5,660 nucleotides of DNA, taken from Clostridia bacterium. GTDB lineage: Bacteria > Bacillota > Clostridia > Oscillospirales > CAG-272. Position numbers and translations under genes: made by a program. The stretch spans positions 1 to 5,660 of the forward strand of contig JAFTLM010000332.1 of NCBI GenBank assembly GCA_017455945.1, read 5' to 3'. Positions 1-5,660 of the stretch are shown piece by piece (the stretch's first letter is position 1; every line of letters starts with the position of its first letter). Under the pieces are notes generated by a model. It was not told the origin of the DNA and searched no databases. It saw nothing but the letters and a program-made list of their open reading frames with translations.

Positions 1-1
1 A

Positions 2-214
2 TCCTATCAAATGGATAATGGCAATACAAAAACGGTCATATATTTCTTGGCGAATTTTAAAAATCAAACGCCGAAACGGAATAATAACTTTGAGGATTTT
101 GAATACTTGCTACTTCCTTTTGACCTCGCTCTTCAAGAATTGACTTTTGAAAATTCAAAACAAATGCTAAGAAAAGCGAATGATTTTTTGAAAAAAGTGT
201 TGCACTTGGCTTGA
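2..214 (+). CDS. Hypothetical partial ORF running off the left edge; possibly a decayed transposase end
   Basis: An open plus-strand frame enters from the left edge and stops with TGA at 212-214; the first ATG is at 11-13. The visible 70 residues are rich in Asn, Lys, Phe and Leu and show no domain I recognise. The ending, ...LKKVLHLA, and the DNA around it (TTGCACTTGG at 200-209, then TTGACAATC at 211-219) remind me of Firmicute IS30-type transposase genes, whose stop lies in the terminal inverted repeat. The residues upstream do not match the usual IS30 C-terminus, so any such relic would be only the last few dozen bases. GC is about 34% by hand count over 1-240, lower than the three samples I counted in the operon genes. 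It would be convergent with the hydrolase gene. No ribosome site is visible for the ATG at 11. It may not be a gene at all. Confidence 0.2.
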   Translation, partial: SYQMDNGNTKTVIYFLANFKNQTPKRNNNFEDFEYLLLPFDLALQELTFENSKQMLRKANDFLKKVLHLA

Positions 215-261
215 CAATCTGACGAGCCTTTTTCATGGTCGTTTCTTCTGCATATATAAAT

Positions 262-301
262 AAAGTTCCCACAAAACCATTAGTTGGTCTGTGGGAACTT
301 T
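262..301 (-). terminator. Strong hairpin, likely intrinsic terminator of the minus-strand operon
   Basis: AAAGTTCCCACA (262-273) is perfectly complementary to TGTGGGAACTTT (290-301). The stem extends inward through ACCA (276-279) and TGGT (285-288) after a small asymmetric internal loop, leaving a 5-base TTAGT loop. Read on the minus strand, the stem ends in CTTT and continues TATTTATATATG, an imperfect but U-rich tail. It lies about 62 bases past the TAA of the hydrolase gene. On the plus strand the stem is followed by only TTTT then CG, so it might also serve a convergent transcript, less convincingly. The bases between stop and hairpin (302-363) contain a weaker imperfect hairpin (309-314 with 330-335) and no gene I can support. 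Confidence 0.7.
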
Positions 302-363
302 TCGTTATGGTGATTTCTCCGATAAGAACATCACCCATTCCGCGGTGCTTTTGTTTTTTGGAG

Positions 364-2595
364 TTATTTCGTTGTAAACGTTACCACGTAATCTTCACCC
401 AACGTTGCTCCGTCTGTAGTACAAGTATTAGCACCTATGGTAATAGTGTACTGATAGGTAACTTTTACCTCATTTGTGCCGTCATTTGTTGTTGCCGAGT
501 CGCCCCACTTGTTTTTGGAGTGGCTGGAAGAAGCAATAGTCCAGAGCGTGTTGTCGCCAACTACTTCAAATACAGGTTTGATGTATTCTTCAACTACCGT
601 CGTTTCTGTGTTTCCTGATTCATCGGTTGTTTTGGTTGTAATCTTGGCAAGCACCGTCGTATTTTGCTTGAGCGATGTGGAATCAATGGGGGCAGAGAAC
701 TGGAAGGCTACCGTAGAATAGTAGCTTATGGAATTCTTGAACAGTTCTGCAGAGCAAGCAACAACCTTGGGAACGTTGGTGCAGGTGAATTCTGCGGATT
801 CTGCGGACTGTATCGCCATTCCGTTTGCTCCCGAAACGGTTTCTCCTATGTTGAGTATATAGGAGTGACCCTCAACAAATCCGTCTTTTGCGTAGAAGGT
901 CCACTTTGAACCGTTACCCGTAGCAGTTGCTTTGAAGGGGATATCCTTACCCTCCGTGGTGTCTGTAAGTGTAACACCGTTGTAAATCGAAGCTTCGGAT
1001 ATAGAACCTGTAAACTGTACCGAAACGCCGCCGGCGGTGGTTACCTCGGCAAGTCCATCGGTGGTGAAATAACCAACTCTGGGAGAAATATTGTCTTTAA
1101 GGAAGTAGTCTATATAGTCAAACGCCAGCACAAGCTCATTAAAGCCGTAAAGAGCGTTTGTTCCGTAAACGTACTCGTGCCCCTTGTCAAGGAATGAAAG
1201 ACCCGTGTAGTTGCTTCCCGACTGATTAAATGTGTTAAGCTGTTCAGACCAGAACTCCCACTGAGTATATTCGTCCGAAATTCCGCTTGCTGTGAACATA
1301 GGTGCGGTTGAAGCATTGTGATTCTTTGCGTGAAGCTCAACGCCAAGACCCATAGAGCTGTAACAGAACTGAAGATTTGAGGGGATAGATTCAACAGAAT
1401 CCTTGTATACAAGATACGGCTGATCTCCGAATTCTTCATTTCTGTAGTAGCTGTATGAACCAAAGTGTGATTGCTCGGGAAGCAGTTCGGGATGAGGATT
1501 GGCAAGAGAACCGATCAAAGCACTCTTGGAGTGTCCGAAGCCCCCGTAATTGTCGGTTCCGTAACCGTAAAGATGAGAGTGATATCTTACGCACCTGATA
1601 GCAGCCGCATGAGTGTGTATACCCACCTGGCTCTGTATGCCGTAAGGATTGAAATAACCGTAGTGGTCATCACGTGCCATAGGGTAGTAGCAGTGGTCAT
1701 AGATCGCGAATGCGTATCCGCGAGCCACGCTTTCCACGTCGTGAGGACGTTTAGCGTTGTCGGAATGATTTGTACTTCTTGTCTGGGAGCTGGAAGCCCA
1801 GCAGAGCACCGAAACGTCATCTGTGGGACGGGAAGGATAGAAAACGTCAAGCCACATACGTGAATCGATAGGTGTAAGGTCAGGCTTGTAAAGCTCCTCA
1901 TAAGAGGTCATTTCCTTGTACTCGGGCAGTTCCGAGCTTCCGTTTGCTTCTATTTGAGCATCGCGAAGCTTATTGTATACCGATTCAAACCCGCTACTGT
2001 TCCAACCCGATTTAACAGTAGATTCTTTAACGCCTTTAGGAGCATTTCCCGTAAGATCGTAGAAGAGAATGTCTCCTGCCATGCGGTAACCCTCCATCAT
2101 AACTCTCTTTTTGTTGAGATTGTATGAATAAGCGGTTCCGTTGCTGTCCTTTAGCATAGCGGCTAAAGTGGTGTCATCTGTTCTTATGGACTGTATGCTT
2201 TCTGTAAGCAAGGGTAAGCACGCCTTGGGGTTGTCGAAGTAGTCAAGAGTTACAACCAGATAACCCTGATCAAGCAGGTCGTATATTATCGGAATATAGT
2301 CCTCGTTTGAAAGGTTTTCGCCAAGGTCATTGTAGTTGATTACGTAGAAAATCACCTGTGTGTCGATAGCATCTGTGTTTTCGGGAATGTCCTTTGCATA
2401 CGTGCAAATTCCCACGGGAATACCTATCTTTCCGTCGCTGGATTTGTACTTCGTCGACAGACAGTAATCCGACAAAATGTCTATCGGTTCAACCGTGCTT
2501 TCGGTGGCAGATGCACATATGCCCATAGGAACTATAAGCGTAATGAGTGCAAGAATAAGCACAAAGGCTTTTTTGAAGCTTGTTTTAAGTTTCAT
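364..2595 (-). CDS. Secreted alpha/beta-hydrolase (esterase or peptidase type) with two C-terminal Ig-like (Big_5) modules
   Basis: A complete 743-residue exported protein. Residues 1-30 form a Sec signal peptide: a Lys-rich start (MKLKTSFKK), a hydrophobic core, and a likely cut after Ala-Ser-Ala30. Cys27 is not in a proper lipobox, so a lipoprotein is unlikely. Residues 35-240 are an N-terminal region with hydrolase-like strands (81-90, 111-119). The catalytic fold runs about 246-500, opening with LDVFYPS (249-255). The nucleophile elbow is GHSKS (354-358), Ser356. Likely partners are Asp441 (SGISDEYT) and His473 (DKGHEYV), in the expected order and places. Two SbsA-type Ig-like domains follow (about 503-606 and 608-743). 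There is no dockerin, LPXTG or S-layer anchor. The family hydrolyses esters or amides; the substrate is unknown, and a carbohydrate or acyl esterase is plausible only from the domain company. The ATG overlaps the upstream stop (TAATG) and has an AGGTGG site 10 bases away, which fixes the start and implies translational coupling. It ends with TAA, 62 bases before the terminator hairpin. Confidence 0.93.
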   Translation of the reverse strand: MKLKTSFKKAFVLILALITLIVPMGICASATESTVEPIDILSDYCLSTKYKSSDGKIGIPVGICTYAKDIPENTDAIDTQVIFYVINYNDLGENLSNEDYIPIIYDLLDQGYLVVTLDYFDNPKACLPLLTESIQSIRTDDTTLAAMLKDSNGTAYSYNLNKKRVMMEGYRMAGDILFYDLTGNAPKGVKESTVKSGWNSSGFESVYNKLRDAQIEANGSSELPEYKEMTSYEELYKPDLTPIDSRMWLDVFYPSRPTDDVSVLCWASSSQTRSTNHSDNAKRPHDVESVARGYAFAIYDHCYYPMARDDHYGYFNPYGIQSQVGIHTHAAAIRCVRYHSHLYGYGTDNYGGFGHSKSALIGSLANPHPELLPEQSHFGSYSYYRNEEFGDQPYLVYKDSVESIPSNLQFCYSSMGLGVELHAKNHNASTAPMFTASGISDEYTQWEFWSEQLNTFNQSGSNYTGLSFLDKGHEYVYGTNALYGFNELVLAFDYIDYFLKDNISPRVGYFTTDGLAEVTTAGGVSVQFTGSISEASIYNGVTLTDTTEGKDIPFKATATGNGSKWTFYAKDGFVEGHSYILNIGETVSGANGMAIQSAESAEFTCTNVPKVVACSAELFKNSISYYSTVAFQFSAPIDSTSLKQNTTVLAKITTKTTDESGNTETTVVEEYIKPVFEVVGDNTLWTIASSSHSKNKWGDSATTNDGTNEVKVTYQYTITIGANTCTTDGATLGEDYVVTFTTK
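367..1089 (-). other. Tandem Ig-like (Big_5 / SbsA-type) modules of the hydrolase
   Basis: Residues 503-606 carry the usual Big_5 progression: a strand with an induced-effect motif (SVQFTGSIS), a VTLTD strand with GKDIPF, a WTFYAKDGFVEGHSYIL stretch matching the common 'L..G..Y.l.i' pattern, then a G-containing turn and a closing EFTCT strand. Residues 608-743 repeat the plan (VAFQFSAPIDSTSL ... TLWTIA ... YQYTITI ... YVVTFTTK). The second copy holds long Thr/Asn/Lys-rich insertions between strands (about 650-668 and 690-707). Such modules usually act as stalks or spacers on surface enzymes. No cell-wall sorting signal follows, so what they attach to is unknown. Confidence 0.7.
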
Positions 2596-5522
2596 TATTC
2601 ATTTACCACCTTTCCTTCGTTGTATGTCACAGTGAAGCTTTCGTTGTAAATTTTGCTGTCACCGATAATGACGAACGGGCTTACCGTAAATACTATGTCA
2701 CCGCCAAGAAGATCTGCATCGGTTACCGATATAACCGCAAGGTAAGTGCCGCCAAACTCTTCCGCAGAGAAGTCTCTTTCATTATTTGTTTCGTTGTCGA
2801 TAGCAACTATAGAGGAATAAACCAAATTGCTTGACTTGGATACTTTGTTTCCTGTTCCGTGTTCTGTTGTGGTTACGACGTCAAATCCTACCTCGGAGCC
2901 GTAGAGAGAATCAAGAACGGCTATAAATCTTACGTCAAATTTCTTTGCGTTTGTATCGTTGATTTTCGACTGTGTAGCCTCAACGTATGGAGCAACACCG
3001 CTTCTCAAAACGTACATATTTGCCGATTTTATATCAAGCAAAGCGTTTGACGACGTGCTTGTAGGCATATTGAGAAGGGAAATGGTAGATGCCATCGGAG
3101 GTGCAACAACACTCGGGTCGAAAATGGTGGTTTTGTCAATGTCTATAGCGGTTGCCGTTATAATTTCTCCACCGTAATCATAATAAGCCACCTTGCCGTT
3201 TACGTATACCGAGTAATTACCCGCCTCTTCGTCAACGATAAGTGCTACCTTGGTAAACTTTGTTGCATTATCGGTAACGTCCTCGGCATAAAGCTTGTTT
3301 CCGTTTTCGTCTGTCAGATTGTAGGTGAAGCCGTTGCGGTTAAATACTATCTCACGGCTTGTTCCGAGAACGTAAACCAGCTTGTCTTTGGATTGGGTTG
3401 CCGCATCAAATGTGGAAAGCACTTCAAGCTCAAAGCCCGTGGGGCAGGTATATCTGAATTCGGTTTCAAATACGTACTGCTTGTGACCTTCAAGAGCAGC
3501 CTTGTTGACAAATATGTTGTATGCCGATGTGTCCTTGATGTGATTGTGAACTACTCTTACAAAGTCACCCTTGTTAAGGAGTACGTTTACCGTCCCTTCG
3601 TTTATATCGTCTGCTACAGTGTCAAAATTCTTGAAGCTCCATACAAGTCCGTCCTTGTCGTTTGCCATTATAGTCTCAAGAGACTCCGTGTCGGCAACCT
3701 CAAGAGAAAACAGCTCTTTTCCTTCAAGCGTTCCTTTTATAACATTATCATAAGCATCAGGTCTGTCGGAAAGATAAATTCTGATGTTGTCAAACTTTGC
3801 GTCATAGACGTTAGCCTCACAACCGATTCTCATCGTGTCAAGAAGAGAAAGGGTCGAGGTTTTCGGAGAAAGTATGCCGTCAACGTAGAAATGAACCGTG
3901 TGTGCCGCACCGCTTGCATTGGGTGTGAAAAGCATCTGAACCTTTGACCATTCGTTTGACTTGAAATGTCCGTCTACGGTTCCGGAAGAGGGAACACCGT
4001 AATTTCCGTTTTCATAGAGCCTGAGAGAATGACGCCATTTAAGGTCGGTAACTATAGCCATACCGACGTTTTCACCCATATCCACGTTTGCGTAATCGGG
4101 ATTGTACTTGATGTCAAACTCAACCACAAACGTCTTGCCGTCAAGAACCTTGTTGTGGTCTTTGATGAAGAAGGAGGCATTATAGACGTTAGAGGTCTCG
4201 GAAATCGTGGAAAACACCCTGTTTCCGGCGTCGTCAATATACTTTGCACCCTTTGCCGCAAAGGGAATGTCTGCTGTCGTACCGTATTCGGATGTACCCA
4301 CAACACCGCTTACCCAGCTGTCAAATCCGTTGAAGTAGATGTCGGCATCTTTGTCAAGATAGATTTTGAGGTTATCCATTGCAAAGCTCCAGCTTTCGTC
4401 CGCCGTAGCCTCAAACATATCAATGGAATCCTTTACATAGGAAAGTGTTTGGGTATATCCGTAGTTTTCATAGTAGTGAGGAACGAAAGTGTTTCTTCCG
4501 CTTTGGTCTTTTACCTGAAGTCCGTTGTTAAATAAGAAATCATAGGTGTAACCGGTAAAGGGCAGTTCATACTTGTTTCCGAAGCTGTCTGTAAAGTAGC
4601 TTTGTTGGGCAGAGAGCGTAGTGTCAACCTTAATCGGAATACCCGTTGCCACCGCCTCATTGTTAACGTAGAGATTAACTGTATGGAACGCATAAGAAAG
4701 CTCAAGTCTTATTCTTACCGTTTCGGCGGGAAGGGTGTAGTCAATAGCGTGCTGTGCAACCGTAAGCTTGCCTGTGCTGTCTGTCGTAAGTAAAGGAGCG
4801 TTTACCGTCGTTCCGTCTATACCCACCCTGTTGAGAGCGGCAATAACAAGGTTGCCGCTGTTGGAGGAGTTGTCTCCGAGTGTGAAATCCGTTTCAAGAG
4901 CAATAACACCCTCGGTGTAGGGAGTAGTTTTGAAGCTGCTGATGTTGAAGGAGGTGGCTCCGGAACCGTTTAAGGGCTGGAAGTGCTTGTTGCCGTTTGC
5001 CTCAACAATAGCTCCGTCAGTTGCAGTTGCCCAGAAGGGAGCAACCGTGTTCCAAACCTCTGACGTCATTGCCGTGCCTGCTTCAAATCCCTCAAAGTCG
5101 GTTTCAACAATAACTCCGCTTGCGGGAAGTGTTGCTGTGTTGATGCTGTCGGGAGGAGTTGTGCTTTCAACAGTTTCGTCAACCGTGTAAATGCGGATGT
5201 TGTCGTAGCCTATGTAGTCATTTACACCGGTAGAGATTTCATTTGAACCGGGCCCGATAGAGAATGAGGACCAGGTCGCACCGCTGATGTCGTGTTCAAA
5301 TGTAGTCGTGAAAATGGGCTCGGTGTCAAGACCGCCCATATAGAAGGTTGCCGTCTTGCCTACAGGGTCTATAAGTGTCGCAAAATTATACCAGGTTCCG
5401 CTTGTAAGTGTAGGCGTGACATTGGTGTAACTGCTTCCTGTAAGATTAGGCCTTGCTGCAAGCTTTGTACCGTTAATTATCCATAGAGGAACATTTACCT
5501 TGCTCGTTCTCCACGAGGCCAT
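2595..5522 (-). CDS. Large extracellular LamG/concanavalin-like repeat protein with a C-terminal domain of unknown function (portion after an in-frame TAG)
   Basis: The longest ATG-started frame is 975 residues and ends with TAA overlapping the hydrolase start. Four jelly-roll modules can be placed: the tail of module 1 (to about 114), module 2 (136-390), module 3 (393-586) and module 4 (598-840). Each has the LamG-type 'W/F..V.L.....G...vYvnG' strand pair: W44-YMGG64, 267-LYVNNE289, W525-YVDG549, F756-YVNG776. Modules 1-3 close with DN(I/L)(R/K)IY. Residues 842-972 form a separate C-terminal domain. Such modules bind glycans or other surface polymers, so a binding role outside the cell is inferred; no catalytic motif is visible. 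The ATG at 5520-5522 is not a believable start: no ribosome site precedes it, no signal peptide follows it, and it falls in the middle of module 1. The same frame is open upstream apart from one TAG at 5541-5543 and shows the missing front half of module 1. The true gene therefore very probably starts beyond the right edge. Confidence 0.88.
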   Translation of the reverse strand: MASWRTSKVNVPLWIINGTKLAARPNLTGSSYTNVTPTLTSGTWYNFATLIDPVGKTATFYMGGLDTEPIFTTTFEHDISGATWSSFSIGPGSNEISTGVNDYIGYDNIRIYTVDETVESTTPPDSINTATLPASGVIVETDFEGFEAGTAMTSEVWNTVAPFWATATDGAIVEANGNKHFQPLNGSGATSFNISSFKTTPYTEGVIALETDFTLGDNSSNSGNLVIAALNRVGIDGTTVNAPLLTTDSTGKLTVAQHAIDYTLPAETVRIRLELSYAFHTVNLYVNNEAVATGIPIKVDTTLSAQQSYFTDSFGNKYELPFTGYTYDFLFNNGLQVKDQSGRNTFVPHYYENYGYTQTLSYVKDSIDMFEATADESWSFAMDNLKIYLDKDADIYFNGFDSWVSGVVGTSEYGTTADIPFAAKGAKYIDDAGNRVFSTISETSNVYNASFFIKDHNKVLDGKTFVVEFDIKYNPDYANVDMGENVGMAIVTDLKWRHSLRLYENGNYGVPSSGTVDGHFKSNEWSKVQMLFTPNASGAAHTVHFYVDGILSPKTSTLSLLDTMRIGCEANVYDAKFDNIRIYLSDRPDAYDNVIKGTLEGKELFSLEVADTESLETIMANDKDGLVWSFKNFDTVADDINEGTVNVLLNKGDFVRVVHNHIKDTSAYNIFVNKAALEGHKQYVFETEFRYTCPTGFELEVLSTFDAATQSKDKLVYVLGTSREIVFNRNGFTYNLTDENGNKLYAEDVTDNATKFTKVALIVDEEAGNYSVYVNGKVAYYDYGGEIITATAIDIDKTTIFDPSVVAPPMASTISLLNMPTSTSSNALLDIKSANMYVLRSGVAPYVEATQSKINDTNAKKFDVRFIAVLDSLYGSEVGFDVVTTTEHGTGNKVSKSSNLVYSSIVAIDNETNNERDFSAEEFGGTYLAVISVTDADLLGGDIVFTVSPFVIIGDSKIYNESFTVTYNEGKVVNE
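2606..2611 (-). promoter_or_regulatory. Ribosome binding site of the hydrolase gene, inside the end of the upstream gene
   Basis: AGGTGG on the minus strand lies 10 bases before the ATG at 2593-2595. It sits within the last codons of the upstream gene, whose TAA shares one base with this ATG. The site supports this ATG as the start and fits re-initiation by ribosomes ending the upstream gene. The nearby ATG at 2600-2602 is in another frame and meets a stop after five codons. Confidence 0.7.
2607..2999 (-). other. C-terminal domain of the LamG-like protein, function unknown
   Basis: Residues 842-972 are a compact, probably all-beta domain. It opens with GVAPYVEATQSKI and contains the recognisable blocks KFDVRFIAVLDSL, SEVGFDV, LVYSSIVA, FGGTYLAVISV and FTVSPFVIIGD, ending in an FTVTYN strand. 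From memory, domains with 'RF.a..DSL...evGF' and '...P(Y/F)v..g' blocks end many secreted proteins of gut and rumen Clostridia, always after other modules. I know no assigned function; attachment to the cell surface or to a partner is a guess. Confidence 0.55.
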
Positions 5523-5660
5523 TGTATAGGTAGTGGTTTTCTAATTTATCTTAAAGTCAAAACTTATAACGAATTTCTTGGACAGTGTCTGTAAAGTTCT
5601 GTCGTAAATGTTTATAAACGTATTGGCGTGACCTACGTAAGAACCAAGGAAGGTGTTACC
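3003..5660 (-). repeat. Array of four diverged LamG-like protein modules
   Basis: The modules repeat at the protein level only; I see no long DNA identity between them. Approximate extents are: module 1 from beyond the window to 5181, module 2 5117-4353, module 3 4346-3765, module 4 3731-3003. Modules 1 and 3 are the closest pair (FVISFDFKIN against FVVEFDIKYN near the front, DNIRIY at the end). Modules 2 and 4 are longer, with insertions between the core strands. A short Thr/Pro/Ser-rich linker (about residues 117-133) separates modules 1 and 2. Confidence 0.7.
5541..5660 (-). CDS. Upstream portion of the LamG-like protein gene, ending at an in-frame TAG and cut by the window edge
   Basis: Thirty-nine codons are open from the right edge to TAG at 5541-5543. 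They are in the same frame as the 975-residue portion, with only seven codons (TAG, AAA, ACC, ACT, ACC, TAT, ACA) between the last sense codon here and the ATG at 5522. The peptide includes FLGSYVGHANTF and FVISFDFKIN, the front strands of a LamG-like module. The second aligns with FVVEFDIKYN of module 3. After the TAG, WRTSKVNVPLWIINGT matches module 3's WRHSLRLYENG. This is therefore the N-terminal half of module 1 and not a separate gene. The signal peptide, start codon and any promoter lie outside the window. Confidence 0.75.
   Translation of the reverse strand, partial: GNTFLGSYVGHANTFINIYDRTLQTLSKKFVISFDFKIN

Noticed and set aside
211..216. TTGACA as a possible -35 promoter box on the plus strand
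   Set aside because: No -10 box is found 16-18 bases further on; TATATAAA at 252-259 is too far away.
57..338. Minus-strand frame of 93 codons downstream of the hydrolase
   Set aside because: It runs straight through the terminator-like hairpin, has no usable ribosome site, and its sequence is compositionally like noncoding AT-rich DNA. It also overlaps the plus-strand frame.
1471..1863. Plus-strand frame opposite the hydrolase catalytic region
   Set aside because: It is antisense to the conserved elbow region of the hydrolase and shows no domain or start signal of its own.
2506..2523. Lipobox at the end of the hydrolase signal peptide
   Set aside because: Cys27 is preceded by Ile, not Gly, Ala or Ser, and a good Ala-Ser-Ala cleavage site follows at residue 30.
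3393..4535. Plus-strand open frames of about 180-190 codons opposite the LamG-like gene
   Set aside because: They lie fully antisense to a frame with clear domain structure, and their translations have no recognisable motif; they are shadows of the real gene.
364..5660. Genome-wide TAG recoding (for example TAG read as Gln)
   Set aside because: About 1,700 codons in the two main frames contain no other in-frame TAG, and both genes end in TAA. One isolated TAG does not support a general code change.
1..5660. CRISPR arrays, tRNA or rRNA genes, riboswitches
   Set aside because: Almost the whole window is coding on the minus strand. I saw no short regularly spaced direct repeats, cloverleaf or rRNA-like sequence.

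Overview
The window looks like a piece of an anaerobic, gut- or rumen-type Firmicute (Clostridia, probably an uncultured lineage). This is inference. The basis is the purine-rich ribosome site (AGGTGG), a Sec signal peptide on a large secreted enzyme, SbsA-type Ig-like (Big_5) modules, concanavalin/LamG-like repeats, and a C-terminal domain that I remember only from secreted proteins of such bacteria. Two 60-base samples in the first secreted-protein gene and one in the hydrolase gene gave 37-52% GC by hand count; bases 1-240 gave about 34%.

Layout: nearly all of the window is one minus-strand transcription unit, read from right to left. The upstream gene enters from beyond base 5660 and ends at 2595. 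It encodes a large extracellular protein of four LamG-like jelly-roll modules followed by a C-terminal domain of unknown function. This reading frame is broken once by a TAG codon at 5541-5543. The protein pattern continues smoothly across it, so 5541-5660 and 2595-5522 belong to one gene. The second gene (364-2595) starts on the last base of the first gene's stop codon (TAATG overlap). It encodes a 743-residue secreted alpha/beta-hydrolase with a recognisable Ser-Asp-His triad and two C-terminal Ig-like modules.

Bases 1-363 are the AT-rich downstream flank. They hold a short plus-strand frame that runs off the left edge (doubtful, possibly the decayed end of a transposon) and a strong hairpin at 262-301, which is the likely terminator of the operon.

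How the genes may work together (inference): the overlap implies co-translation of two exported proteins, one built to bind a polymer such as a glycan and one built to hydrolyse an ester or amide bond. The substrate cannot be read from the sequence. The point most worth checking is the single in-frame TAG: nonsense mutation, base-call error, or genuine readthrough/recoding.
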